A DNA stretch of 64,000 bases from Cristatella mucedo (taxonomy: Eukaryota > Bryozoa > Phylactolaemata > Cristatellidae). The stretch covers positions 11,335,001 to 11,399,000 of the forward strand of contig WPIO01000007.1 in assembly GCA_009760855.2 (NCBI GenBank), read 5' to 3'. This document shows, in pieces, positions 22,901-34,855 of this stretch. The notes under the pieces were generated by a model. The model ran no database searches. It was given only the letters and a program-made list of their open reading frames with translations, and was not told the DNA's origin. The number at the start of each line of letters is the position of its first letter. Position 1 is the stretch's first letter. The position numbers were made by a program, and so were the translations under genes.

Positions 22901-23759
22901 AATGTTACAAACTTTATTATTTTCATAATGTAGACAAGTCAATTTGACAGCAATAGAGGGCTACAGGTATTCAAATAATGACCATGACGCACAACAATGA
23001 CTACGTGGCCTAGCGCTCAAATAAGCTCAAATGCCAAGGCCATTCCTGAATCGCAACTTGCAGCCTATTCCACGGCCTGAGTCATTGTCTGGCCTTGGCC
23101 ATACGTTAAAGGACCACTAATAAAGAATGCCAGACGTAATCTTGCCGATTCAGTAGGCTGCACAGTTTCAAAATAATCTAGACGCGACTTGCAAGGCATT
23201 ATCATTCACTTGAAGAAATCGAGGACTTAGTGGGATCTTTGGCCAGTTGCTGCACTAAGTACTCCACAATTCTGGATAGCGATCAAACGCAGTGGCTGGA
23301 ACTATCGGAAAGTAGGTTTTATATCTGCGCCGAAGAATATCACTTGCTCTTCGTTCAAAGTGGAGTGGTGGAGCGGAGCAGCCGATCTCTCGCGGAGCGA
23401 ACCGGACAAATTTTGTGACGAAGAACAAAAGGTTAGTACGTCGCGCAGGAGTCACTAGCACACCTATCTAATCAACGGCAAGGTTACATTCGATTGGCGC
23501 AGTAATGAGGACGAGAATACTTTTAAGGCACCACATGAGAGCTTGATTATTGAGGCACTAGCATACGTTGGAAATGAAGCATCCGTTAAGGACAGTGATA
23601 TGCAGTTGCAGCACCCGTGAGCGTCGAAAGGGTAATTCACATGGACAAAAGAGCCCCGTGTGAGGAACTGCTTGTTCATTGTTTCGCTTTAGATGTCGTC
23701 TGGTCAGGTATGACGTTCGTTAGCAGCGCAGCTACACTACACGACCAGAATCCAAGGAG
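22901..23759. other. unassigned intergenic sequence
   Basis: No recognised gene or repeat. Confidence 0.45.
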
Positions 23760-25690
23760 CGGGTCATGCGAGGGGGCCAAAAGCCTGGAAGTTGTGGCCC
23801 CTCGCCATCCGCCCGCGCCAATCAGTCGACAATTCCTGGCTTTGCGCCAAAGAGCGCCAAAGGGTCGGGGGCCGAAGGTTCTGCCCTCTTCTTTGGCCGC
23901 ACTGTCCAGGCCTTCGGCTAAAATGTCGGGGTCACTGGCAGACGCGTCCTGTCGCGTACGAAATATCCGTCATGAAAGGCCCACGGCGGCCATTTTGAGC
24001 TCGACTGCCAGTCCCCTCCGCATCCGCTTTCCCAGCTGAAACCGCATCGTCGGTCGAACGCCAGGCAGTGGCCCCGCCGCTGCCGCCGCCGCGTAGCTCC
24101 TGCCGCCGCAGCCTCGTACAGCGTCGAGATATCGCTCGAGCTGCGGCAGCGGCAGCGGCACATCGTGCGATCTGCAGCGGCGGTGGCGGCGGCAGCGGCA
24201 GCGGCAACAGCATATCGTGCGATCTGCAGCGGCGGCGGCGGCGGCGGCGGCGGCAGCAGCAGCAGCGCGCCACATGGGAGAAAGAAACGCGAATGCCCGT
24301 GAGATACGTGCAAGCGCTATCGACGAGGTTAATTGAGGACAGACGGGGCGCGCGCGAGCGGGCAGCATGCGTTGCTAGCGCAGCTTCGCGCTGGTCGAAG
24401 CGACCGCACGCGGCTGCAATCTCAGCACTGCAGCCTGCGGGGCGCTGGCGGTGCGCTGGCGACCAAGTGAAGCTACAAGCATGCCACCCCGACGCACGGT
24501 TCCAAGGCGACGCCGCGCTGGTGAGCGCCCCGGAGGACGCACGCCGCAGTTCCTAGTCCGAGAGGCCTGGGGCCCCGACGGAGCGCCGATCGACGTGGTT
24601 CTAGCTAGGAAACGCGGTGCTTCAACGAATGGTGGGTGGGGGGTCTGCTGTTCAGTGAGCGTTTTTCTTGGAGATTGAATGCTCACCTGAGTGATCGCCG
24701 AAAGAAAATCTACTACGACTCGATCCTGCAAGCGACGCCCCGACAGGGGCGTCGCTGCTGCCGCGAGAGCGTGCGCCGCCGTCGTCGGCGCTGCGAGACC
24801 GAGCCGCAATGCGCGCCCGCGAAGGCCGCCGGCGTGCTTTCGCGGCGCGGGCACGCCGGATCGCCGCGCCCGCGCCTAACCAACATGAGCCTGCGCAGCT
24901 ACGTGGTTTTGTTAAATAAAACGAGCGACGGAGAGGTAGCGTACGCCAGCGGAGCGAGCGAGCTCGCGAAGGTGCGAAGTGCTGACGACTGAATGCCGAC
25001 GTCAGGCGTAGCTGAATTCGCAGCTTGAATCGACAGTAGGTCGGACGAGCGCTCGGCGGCCGCCTTCCTTAGGCGCTCGTGCGCGACGGCGGTGGCGGCG
25101 GCTTTCGGCGTCCCGATCGATGACGAGCCGCGGAGCAGACGCGCCGCAGCGGCGGGCCACTGGTGTCGCCGTCGCCGCCGTTGCGCTCGTGGCTGTTGCA
25201 GCTGAAGCTGCTGCTGCTGCTGGACAAAGAGGCTTCCTCCTCGGTCCTGGACACATCCTGGACACGGCTGCACGGACCCTCCACGGCGCCAGAGCTGCGG
25301 GTGCAAGATCTCGTCGATCAGCAGCGGACGGACGGCGCGCGCGCCCTCAGAGACACTCGCCAGCCGGTTGTCGCTGCCTACGCGGTGCGGCGCCGCCGAC
25401 TGGAGAGGGCAACGGAGCGACCGGCCGGTGGTCACGTGACAAAGCTAGTTTTTCGCGAGGCGCCATGTCGTCCGGGTCGCGTTTCGCCGCTGGCCCGTAT
25501 TTAGGAAAGTGACTAACCGACCGTACAAGCACAGCACTCTAGCGGCAAAAGGTTATCTCCCCTTCTTTCAAGCACACGCGCTGACGCGTGGCGCTGATCC
25601 TTGCGGGTCTGCTGATTTGCTCGCAGGCGCTCGCTCAGAGCGGCGGCGGCGGCCTTGACGCCGGGTGCGGCATTGACGCTGCGGACCGCC
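23760..25690. other. GC-rich, CpG-dense block
   Basis: About 1.9 kb of CpG-dense sequence with overlapping, low-complexity open frames on both strands (up to 178 aa). None shows a domain. GGC and GCT runs dominate parts of it. Confidence 0.55.
24140..24268. repeat. GGC/GCA-rich minisatellite
   Basis: Imperfect tandem units combine GGCAGC runs with the motif TCGTGCGATCTGCAGCGG, which appears at about 24162 and 24214. They are followed by a nearly pure GGC run and short CAG run. Confidence 0.85.
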
Positions 25691-26109
25691 TCGCTATATA
25701 TATTTGGTGTCTTTCGACATGTGACATAACCGTGCAGAATTCTAGAATCTACGACGTGAACCAGTAGCACGCCGTCTCAGCAGAAAATAGCCCGCCTTTC
25801 TACGCTGTAGCTCACACGCGCAGTACCCTCCTAGGTAGAACGGCTCAACGTCGAATGGGTGAGTGGGATGGGGATATTTCTCACAGTATGCACGCTGACG
25901 TTAGCAGTTAAATGGTTTGCTGCAAGTGCACGGAAAATAGCAAAATTGGCTGCACCTTTAATGAAATTACGCAAAACGTTGCGGTGCGAGCTCTTGATTA
26001 TGTAGCAGCTCAGCAGGCGAGCAAAGAGGTATTATGCTTCACGTTAGGCTTAGCATGGTACCACCTGCTCTTCTGACCATTGTAGTTTAGCTGTGCCTGT
26101 AAGTAACTT
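25691..26109. other. unassigned sequence
   Basis: No gene or repeat recognised. Confidence 0.45.
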
Positions 26110-26400
26110 CAAATAATTTGGAAACCGTTCGTTGGCTCCCAAAGCCTAGAAATCACCTCTGACTGAGGTCGCGACATCCCCTGACTTGACACAATTTGAA
26201 AAGACGCCATAAGCTCGCCTGTTCCACGCCGTATTCATTTGGCTCATGTGAATTTTCTTTTGCGTGCTTGCGCGTGCCGAAACTATGCATTTTAAGACTA
26301 CCTAACTGCCATTCTTCCTTTCCAGCGTCTGTTTAGTGCCTAGAGTGAGGTTTAGTTCTCTTTAGGAGCTAAATAAATATACTATTTTCACTAATATGGC
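26110..26400 (+). mobile_element. L2-B LINE 3' fragment, degenerate
   Basis: Starts in the WNSLP box (GGCTCCCAAAGCCTAGAAAT), keeps the PDLTQFEK-like stretch and the 3' UTR, and ends with GTGCCTAGAGTGAGGTTTAG and a decayed terminal hairpin. Confidence 0.75.
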
Positions 26401-26475
26401 CGTCCGCGGCGTCCGAAATCTTCTCCCCTAGGCTAGGAAAGCTAGAGTCTCCGCCGATGAGGGGCGTTTAGTCTG

Positions 26476-26590
26476 AAATGTAATGTAATGTATCTCCGTC
26501 AGTAACTCCACAAAGTCATAAAGACCATGTGGGTGTTACACAGGAGAGTTTTGTATAGCGCACTCACAGCCTAAGCGGCTTTCACCGTTT
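26476..26590 (-). mobile_element. L2-A LINE 3' terminal fragment
   Basis: The plus strand reads TGTAATGTAATGTATCTCCG, then AACTCCACAAAGTCATAAAG and CAGGAGAGTTTTGTATAGCG. This is the reverse complement of the last 110 bp of L2-A, including the tail of ACATT-type repeats. Confidence 0.9.
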
Positions 26591-27968
26591 CACTTAATGG
26601 GGAGATATACCAAAGCGCGACGCCGAGATAAATGAGGACACATAGCGGTAAACGTTGCAGCAATACTAAAACAAATTGGCTGTGGGCGGCCAGAGGCACA
26701 GCCAGGATTGGAGCGTGCGAGGGCGGCGGAGCCCCCCCCCCCCTGTAAAGGGAGGGTCTGGGGGGCCCCCCAGGGCCTGCGGCAAGCAAAAACTGGTCGA
26801 AACGACGCCGAAATGGCCAGCCAGGTAGGCCATTTAGTGATATTTCTTCAGCTCTAGAATGAGTTTTAAAGCCACCATAGTTTATTCGATAAACAGCCGG
26901 CGAACGCTCATTGGCTCAACGGCTCACACCTAACAGACTAGGTGTGGCAGCTGCCATCCCCTGGCTCCGCAGACACTATGGCCAATCGTCATCGCCGACG
27001 GCGATCGAATAGACGGCAGAAATAGCGACATTTTCCCCATCGTCGCGCGCCGCTGGCATCTTCTGCCAGTGCTTGCCGCGTCGCCGTCCTCAGCTGCGAC
27101 GCTGCGACACCTCGACTTCGTGGAGGTCACGCAAACAGAACGGCGACGCCGGCTCACGGCGAGCGACCGCCTCTGGCGTCCAGTCAGCGTGCGACGACAC
27201 TTGCCGCTATCCACAGTGCTCGCAAGAGGCCGCCGACGAGCCGCCGCCATTGCACGCTACCGATTCGCCGAGGCCGAGTGGTCGCGTTTAAAGGGCAACG
27301 ATGGAACCAAAATAGTCTTGGACGTGACAGCTGCGAAACGCACTAATTCTACGACGAGTCCACGTCGCTTTGGTAGTTGAACGCCTAAAAAGAGAATTTC
27401 ACCTCGATCTCGCTGATGCTCGGGGCGAGTTTATTTCCGCAGCGGAGCCGCTGCGACTGCGAGCCGCTCCCCGTCACTCTGCATGTTACAACTAATAAAT
27501 GCCTATCGACGCAGCGACATATAGCACCCGCAGATTCCCTCTTTCTTTCCTTCTCTCACTCGCTCTTCCTGCTCTCACTTGGCCCCTTCTCTCTTTTTCA
27601 CACCGCTCCGTAGTACGTGTCTCGCATGCTGCACGCAGCGACCGTAGCGCAGGCTCGCCCTTCGCGGGAGGTTTCGAAAGGCGCGAAGCACTAGCTTACC
27701 CGTCACAAGCAGGCAGTCTCCAGAAAAGTCATTCGCCAGTTCGTGTAATTCATTCAAGTCCTCCACTAAAATGTCAAAAAATGCACTATGGCATCTCCTT
27801 ACCAGCGAGCGGCAGCAGACGTCAGTCCCACGTTCGCTTTCGTTTTGTTTTTTTGCGGTCCGTCCGGCTTCGATTCTCGTCGCGTTCGCTTCGAGAGGCC
27901 GAACGAATGGCGGATCAATTGGAGTCGTGACGCAGCATCGCGCCCTAGTAGCGACGTGGCCCGAGCTG

Positions 27969-28036
<68 letters not shown>

Positions 28037-28870
28037 GGAGGCGGGCGTGAACAGTCCGCTCAGTGCCCGCAAGCCCGATGAGACCGCCTGGTGTAGCGCG
28101 CCGGTGCGCTCTACCAATCATGGCGTCAAACCTCTCGGCTTCCGGTGGGCACGGCGATCGCTCTTCGCAGCCGGCGAGCCGCAGCAGCGTGGCTCCAACG
28201 CTCTCCCATTGCGAACTTGGCTGAGCGCCCAACTCGATCGCGGGCATTGAATTCTAAATTCCTGGGCAGCGAGAGCCTAATTCGAGCTTCGCTGCCTCGG
28301 AAACGCGCGAGCGTCGGCTTCGGGCGTCGAGGGCCGTCCGCGGCGAGCCGCCGCTCCGGTTCTGCCGAGAGCTCGACGGCGGCGCGGCATTTTCCCGCAG
28401 CGCACGCCAGCAATCGAACGGTGACACGTATCGTCGATGGCGAAGACTCGAGCCCCCCTCGATCCTATTGAGTGACTCGGACATTTCGAACCGCGGAGCA
28501 TTTCAAACGAGTTCGCTCGCGCTACGTCGACTCGAATTCGGCTGCCCCCCTCGTCCGAGGAGACCCTACGGGTTCGGCAAGTCCGCTACCTCACTTAGGG
28601 CTACGCACTCGCTCGTGCCGATGGTTGGCGCTTAAAGGAAATGGCGCTCGAAGGAAAGGGTGAAGAGTGCTCTAGGGCGCTTGAAGGAAATGCTCCCAGC
28701 GATCGCTCAAGCAACAGCACAGCGTAGTGGGCGTAGCGGCACCATGACCATACGTACCGTTTCCGACGTGGCCCATTCTGCGAAGCTCGCTCGCTCGGTC
28801 GCCTGGGAAAACCTGCTGCTTTCGGTACCTGTCGAGATCCTGTAAGCACAATTGCGGTACCTGTTTACTG
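26591..28870. other. GC-rich, CpG-dense block with unassigned edges
   Basis: Unassigned sequence from 26591, including a short poly-C run at about 26732-26743, gives way to CpG-dense DNA from about 26900. Open frames on both strands up to 180 aa are low complexity, without known domains. Confidence 0.5.
27971..28037. repeat. CT microsatellite
   Basis: About 33 CT units, nearly pure, within a CpG-dense block. Confidence 0.95.
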
Positions 28871-29265
28871 GTAAAGGCGGCTGCGGCGACATTTATCATT
28901 CTAGCTTAGTTAAGAGCTGTGAAAGACACCTGGACCATGGTTCCCACAAAGTGTGGGCATTATAATAGCGGCCGTATGTCTGCATCTGTCACATTATGAA
29001 GCCCGTGCGGTCATCCATCCTAGGATGAGCTGGCCTAAGAGACGTTAATCTCGTCTGCGCCTCTAGCGGTACCGCCAGGCCCCGGGGACGCCCAGGCAGC
29101 ACGTCTGTGGCTGCGCGAGAGCGTGCTGCACGAGTGCACGCTTCGGCAGAGCCCGAGAAGAGCCAGCGGTTTGGCCGATTCGCAGGCAATTTTTGGATGT
29201 ACTTGGCTTGGTCAAGAGTGCGAAACCAGGAGGCAGGCATTCGGCGGTTGACTAGCTCAGAAGTG
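28871..29265. other. unassigned sequence
   Basis: No gene or repeat recognised. Confidence 0.45.
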
Positions 29266-29768
29266 AGCTAATAATAATAATAATAATTATGCACTTGATA
29301 AAGCGCCCTCAGAGAACTCAATCTCTTTCTAGGCGCTTTGCATTTGCTGCAAAGGGAAAAGCAATTGAATGGTGAGTAATATCATGCTTGATAAACGAAC
29401 AAATAGAATAACATGGTTAGGGGTGACATGCACAGGGTCAGCATGCAAATGTGGTTATGTGGCAGCATGCACAGTGTCAGCACGCATAAGCACACGAAAG
29501 ACGAATCACAGGGGCCCACTAAATGCTATCCTAAATAGGTGTGTTTTTAAGTTCTTTTGAAATGTGGTCAAGTCAGGGGATGTTCTGACGCAAGTCGGTA
29601 GGGAGTTCCAGGCTTTGGGAGCACACGAACTAAATGCACGGTCTCCAAAGGATTTGAGGTTTGTACGAGTTATTTGCAGACTGTTGGATTCCGAAAGGCA
29701 GGTGGTACGATGCTTGGCCTGGTGGCGGAGTAGATCTGAGAGATAGATAGGCTGGAGCCAAATAGTCG
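29266..29768 (-). mobile_element. L2-B LINE 3' fragment, well preserved
   Basis: The plus strand begins with AATAATAATAATAATTATGC (the reverse of the TTA tail), then AAAGCGCCCTCAGAGAACTC, AATCTCTTTCTAGGCGCTTT (terminal hairpin), the 3' UTR repeats and the reverse of the WNSLP box (GGGAGTTCCAGGCTTTGGGA). It ends at AGGCTGGAGCCAA, a 5' truncation. It is among the cleanest L2-B 3' ends here. Confidence 0.95.
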
Positions 29769-29950
29769 ACGATCCGGTGGCTTGAGTGGTCGGTGATAGC
29801 GTTGATAATTATACAGCTCGTACAGAGGGCTGGAAGCGCCCTATGCAAATGGCGCGCCTATACTGCTCTGTCTCTTCTACGATCTCTCACACTTTCGCTC
29901 TCACTCTGTCACACAAGCTCTCTCTTTTCTCGCTCAGGCGCACACTCTCA

Positions 29951-29954
<4 letters not shown>
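29769..29954. other. unassigned sequence
   Basis: Short spacer grading into CT-rich DNA. Confidence 0.4.
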
Positions 29955-29987
<33 letters not shown>

Positions 29988-30011
29988 TCTATCTCTCTCT
30001 CATTCTCTCTC

Positions 30012-30046
<35 letters not shown>

Positions 30047-30062
30047 CTCTCTCTCTCTCCTT
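29955..30062. repeat. interrupted CT microsatellite
   Basis: CT dinucleotides broken by CACT, TATC and CATT units. Confidence 0.95.
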
Positions 30063-30079
30063 ACAAAAATACGAGCCGA

Positions 30080-30243
30080 TTTAACAGCCTATTTTGCATA
30101 ACAACAGAAGAGCCTTTACGGCTGTCGCCACCGCTTGCCGCGGCGATAAAGTATCACCCACCGCAGGACTTGAACCCACGACCTTACGACATAGGTCGTG
30201 AAAAGCAAACGCCTCACCTATCGCGTGCCATCACAGCTCACCT
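30080..30243 (-). mobile_element. SINE-A copy
   Basis: The minus strand has the head GAGCTGTGATGGCACGCGAT, B box GTGGGTTCAAGTCC, body GGTGATACTTTATCGCCGCG and ACAGCCGTAAAGGCTCTTCT, and 3' end AGGCTGTTAAATCGGCT. It is inserted between two CT-rich stretches. Confidence 0.9.
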
Positions 30244-30605
30244 GTCCCTCTCCCTTTCATCCTCTCTCGCAGTCCTCGCTCTCTCACCCTCGGGCGCTCT
30301 TTCTACGTCCGTTCTCCCTTCCTTCAGCTCTCTGCCTCGCACCTTCCGTCTCCCTCTCATTGTTTTCGACTCCCTCTCGTTAATCCCTCTTCCATCCATC
30401 CTCTCATCTTCCATCCATCCTTCAATCCATCCTCTCGCACGCGCTTCTCGCTCTCCTCTCCGCTCTCTCTGTCCTCTAGACGTCTCCCATCTGGTCTTTT
30501 CTCTCCCTCTCAATTCACTTCTTTCTCTCCATATCGCCCCGCTCTCGTCTTCCCGGCGTCCGCCGCTCTCCCTTACGCAATCTCCGTCCTCCTCTTCTCT
30601 TTCGA
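30244..30605. repeat. pyrimidine-rich low-complexity region
   Basis: C/T-biased sequence on the plus strand with CTCTC, CCATCC and TCCCTC motifs. Its long open frame is a composition artefact. Confidence 0.75.
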
Positions 30606-32430
30606 CACGACACGAAGGCTTCTGTCTCGGGGAAGCCTAAGGAAAGCCGCATAGCCGCTTTGGCTACGTACAAGACCTCCGCTCATCATTTCGATCGAGC
30701 CACGCGGCCCGCGGAGGTTGCACAATTAAGCGAGAGGGGGCGGGCAGAGCCCTCTGGGAAAGTTAGAGGAGAAGCGACTATGGGCGGGGGGGGGTGCCCA
30801 GCACGGAGCAGTAGGAGGAGCCGACGGAGCAGCTTGGCGCTCGCACGCTGAGCGAAGCGACGAGGTGGCGTCGTTGCCTTGCCGACCGTTACGGTCGGCC
30901 GCGACGGAGCAGTCTGAAGTCGGCAGGACTCGCCAGCCGCCTCGCTTTCTGTCGGACGCTGCCTCGCGCTTTGCTGAAGGGAGATCTCTTGCGGCACGGC
31001 CGCGTCGTACTGCGGCGACATCGACTGGCGTCGCCTCCCCCTGCGCAGCGGCTCGCTCGGCCCGGCCGCTTCCGGCGCGCGATCGGGTTTCGAGCGAGGC
31101 CCCGTAGCAGCGCCTTCCTGCCCGAGGCGTTCGCGAACTCGAGAAGTCGCGAGTAGGCGATCGAGCGGAGCACGACCTTACCTCTCGCGGCGAGAGCTGC
31201 TGCGCTCACTGTTTTGTCTTACGTCGCGACTCGTCTCTGGTGGCGGCGGCGGTGGATGCGGTGGCGGCGTCGTCGGCGGCGTCGGCGCGAGATCGTTCCG
31301 GTCCTGCCCAGGGATAAATCGCGCTCTCAGCGGCAGCCCGGCGCGGGTCGCGTCGCGCCGTGCGGGGCTCAGATGGGGGGGGGGCGCTCGGTCTAGAGAG
31401 GCCGCTCGCTTACGCCGCCGCCGTCGCCGCCGATTCGCGGCCCAGTACCTACTCAGCGCAGCAGCAGGCGAGCAGTGTGGAGGGCTCTGGGCTGCCTTCA
31501 GCCGTCAAACGTTGACGCTTTTATACGATAGCCGGTCGTGTGCGCTTGGATGGGCGGCGGCGAGCTGACCTTAAGAGGGTGTGGCCAGAGCCTCGCTTAG
31601 CGGCCGGCGGCAGCAGCGGCGGCGGGCACGTCGTCGCATCGAGTTGCCGGCCGCCGATCGGCCGCCGGTGGGCGGGCAGTAGCTGCGCGGGCCGTCGGCC
31701 CGCTCGACGGCCCGCCCGACGGTGAACCGCCGTCGGGCGGCGGAGCGAGGCTACAGATGCAGCGAGCGGCCGGCGGCAGTAGCAGCCGCTCGCGGCCGGC
31801 GTCTGTACGACGCGCGCGTGCAGACGATGCGAGCGCCGCTCGCTCGGACGGTCGATCCGTGGGCCGCGCCGCCTCGCCGGCCGCCGCACCATTGCTGTCT
31901 GCCAGCTGGCCTAGCCGTACATAGGTTGGTCGCGCTCGAAGTCGGCGCGAGTCGGCCGCGACACGTCGGCGGCGGCGTGTCACGACCGCGCCACTGCCTC
32001 TCCTCGCTCACGCCTCACCTCCGCTTTACTTTCGTCTCACCTTCGTCCGAGGCATGAGTGGCGCCGGCAAATCGCGCGTCCGCGCGCCACCAACGAGCGC
32101 CGCCGCCGCCGACAATGATGCCGCGACGCCGCCCTCTATAGGGCGGCGCGCGCCCGGTACCGGCGACTTCGGGTTGGTCGCGAGACTGTGCTGTAATGGC
32201 TCCGAAATGTATCTTTAAGCAAAGCGTAAACACGACCGCCCGCCGTCGCGACTGTACGCTTCGCTCTCGGTAGAGATCTGGAGGCAGCAAGCCCCGGACG
32301 GGTAGCGACGGGACCTGCAGCAGCCAGTGACTGCGACCCGGATGAGGCGAACCGCCAGCCAGCGCCGAGCGCGGACCGCTTCCTGCTCGCCAAGCCTCGA
32401 CCCTCGACAGGGCCGCCGCCGCCGCGTCGC
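30606..32430. other. GC-rich, CpG-dense block
   Basis: About 1.8 kb of CpG-dense DNA, among the longest in the window. It holds GGCGGC runs near 31235-31300 and repeated GCCGGC/GGCCGC motifs near 31590-31800. No protein domain seen on either strand. Confidence 0.55.
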
Positions 32431-32889
<459 letters not shown>

Positions 32890-33012
32890 AACGTAATTCA
32901 TTCGTTTGGTGCCATGAAAGAGAACGTAATCTCTATCCAGGCGCATCCCATATGCCTCCCGGACTTGAGCCCACGACCTCGTCGTCAAAGGTTAACACTT
33001 CACTCCTGGGCC
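32890..33012 (-). mobile_element. SINE-B copy
   Basis: The minus strand reads CCAGACTTGGCCCAGGAGTG, then GTCGTGGGCTCAAGTCCGGG (B-box region), CATATGGGATGCGCCTGGAT and AGAGATTACGTTCTCTTTCA. The last part is the L2-B-like tail with the inner AGAGA/TCTCT stem intact. It ends in ATGAATTACG. Confidence 0.8.
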
Positions 33013-33276
33013 AAGTCTGGGGGCTGTCCGTTAGGGGCGCGCTGGGCGGAAACGCAATTCCGTGAGCAAAAGAATGCCGCCGCGTAGCTCCCTTCAGGCA
33101 GCAGTTCAGGTGTCAGGTACGGAAAAATTACTCTGCTAGACGGACGCTCCGACAAGAACGAGCACCATGAAGGCGCGCTACGTGCTGGCAATGCTTTAAT
33201 CTGTGCGGTAAGGGCGTGTAAAAACAGTATGAGCGAGGAGCGAAGGAGATAGAGGCAATGATAGCGGGAGGTAGAG

Positions 33277-33277
<1 letters not shown>
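33013..33277. other. unassigned sequence
   Basis: No gene or repeat recognised. Confidence 0.4.

Positions 33278-33372
<95 letters not shown>
33278..33372. repeat. GA microsatellite
   Basis: About 45 GA units on the plus strand, nearly pure. Confidence 0.95.
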
Positions 33373-33374
<2 letters not shown>

Positions 33375-33559
33375 AGGAAGGGATTGAGAGGACAGTGAGG
33401 AGAATTCAACGCACAGCTTCGCTTCCTGGCAGCAGCAGAGCGATATGAGATCCGGCACTCCGACAGGTACAAGACGTGTTTCCCAAGGAGCACCGCAAAT
33501 GAAACCATTACACTAGCGGTGTTAAGTGCAGTGAGGGAGGGATTTTCAAGTATAACCCG

Positions 33560-34350
33560 AAGAAGCATTTTCAGGTTAGTAGCACGGATGTCTTACCAAG
33601 CTCCGGCCGCCCACGTTCGACGACAAAAAGGGACGACCTTCTGCTAAAGCTGTCTGCACTGGGTCGAAGAAAAACACCACTACGAGCTCTCTCTAAGACC
33701 TTAGCAGAGGCCATCGACAAGGCTGTAAGTATTGATACGGTTTGCAGGAGACTTTATGAGCACGACATTTACAGATGAGTTAGTAAACGAAGCCATTAAT
33801 TAACGAACGACAATGAAAATGCCGTCTGCAGTGGGCCCTCAATACGCCCACTTAACAGCTGCGGACAGGAGCCGTATTCTGTAGACCAATGAAAAAAAAT
33901 TCATGGTCCACGGAGAAGCGTGGCGAGCGGAGGAATTTCTTCAGTCGAAAAAGCGACGAGTACCCGTACCCGAACTGCTTGCAGTCTACACTCAAGTACG
34001 GAGGTGGAAGTGGGTGCTTGTTCGACCTTGCTGTTCGGCTTCCGGCATAGCAACTCTACACCAAATTCTACTCTCAAGAGGATTATAGTCAGGAAAGTGT
34101 TCATGGACATCGTCGACAATTTTGGCTTGCCCTGAGGCAGAGCTCTTGTGGGGGAGGACTACGCTTGGCTAATGGATAATAATTCCAAGCATACTGCTAG
34201 GGCAGCGAAGCAATTCTTCGCCGATTCAAGTGTCCGAGTACTTAGTTGGCCAAGCCAATCTCCCGATCTGAACCTTTTTGAGCATCGGTGGGAAAAGCTG
34301 GAACGCTCACTTAAAGCTGAGAACAGCGCTTTTTGTTTGGCTTTGGTTAG
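33560..34350 (+). pseudogene. Tc1/mariner-like transposase relic
   Basis: From about 33587 one frame reads TDVLPSSGRPRSTTKRDDLL, LKLSALGRRKTPLRALSKTL and IDTVCRRLYEHDIYR, ending at a TGA near 33775. This is the Tc1 pattern of a GRPR motif and second helix-turn-helix. A middle segment (FMVHGEAWRAEEFLQSKKRR) is in another frame. The C-terminal part (34148 on) reads YAWLMDNNSKHTARAAKQFF and VLSWPSQSPDLNLFEHRWEK, the classic DN..KHTA and WP.QSPDLN.E catalytic-core signature. In this frame the Tc1 residues D (DNN) and E (FEH) are present, but stops and frameshifts make it dead. I could not identify terminal inverted repeats. Its 3' side runs straight into an L2-A fragment. Confidence 0.85.
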
Positions 34351-34377
34351 CTTTGGTTGGCTGTGGGACTGCATTAC

Positions 34378-34855
34378 TAGTTTTGACGCTGACCCAGAAG
34401 GCCCGCCACGGCTTGGCTCCTTCGTACCTAGCTGAACTGCTGCACCAGCTTCAGCCTCCTCGTACGCTCAGGTCCTGTAAGGACAATATATTAGCTGTTC
34501 CATTCCTCCGATCAAAGACCTTGGGGACAGAAGCTTTTGCTCTACAGGTCCTAGACTGTGGAACCCGCTTCCACGATTCTAACACAACGACAACTATTTA
34601 CCTGTTGCCGACTATGGCTCATCCTTTTCAGCGGTCCTGAGCTGCTACTTCCATACATTCCACTACCTCAAACTGCTCTTCTGACTCTGCTATGCTTCCC
34701 AATTTCACTTTGCTGCTTGAGATGAACTCAGTTCGCCACCGAATGCGTACCGAAAGCCGATTAAACTGTGAGTGTGCTATACAAAACTCTCCTGCGTAAC
34801 ACCCACATAGTCGTAACGGCTTTGTGGAGTTACAGACGGAGATACATTAAATTAC
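34378..34855 (+). mobile_element. L2-A LINE 3' fragment
   Basis: Collinear with about 60120-60595 of the best copy: GACGCTGACCCAGAAGGCCC, CTCCTTCGTACCTAGCTGAA, AAGACCTTGGGGACAGAAGC, and the 3' end GTGGAGTTACAGACGGAGAT followed by ACATTAAATTA. Frames are broken. Confidence 0.9.

Noticed and set aside
24068-24556. 162-aa Ala/Gly/Arg-rich open frame
   Set aside because: It encodes the GGC/GCA minisatellite and changes character in every frame; no domain.
29786-30640. 284-aa Leu/Ser-rich open frame
   Set aside because: Explained by CT repeats and pyrimidine-rich DNA, and it reads through a reverse-oriented SINE-A.
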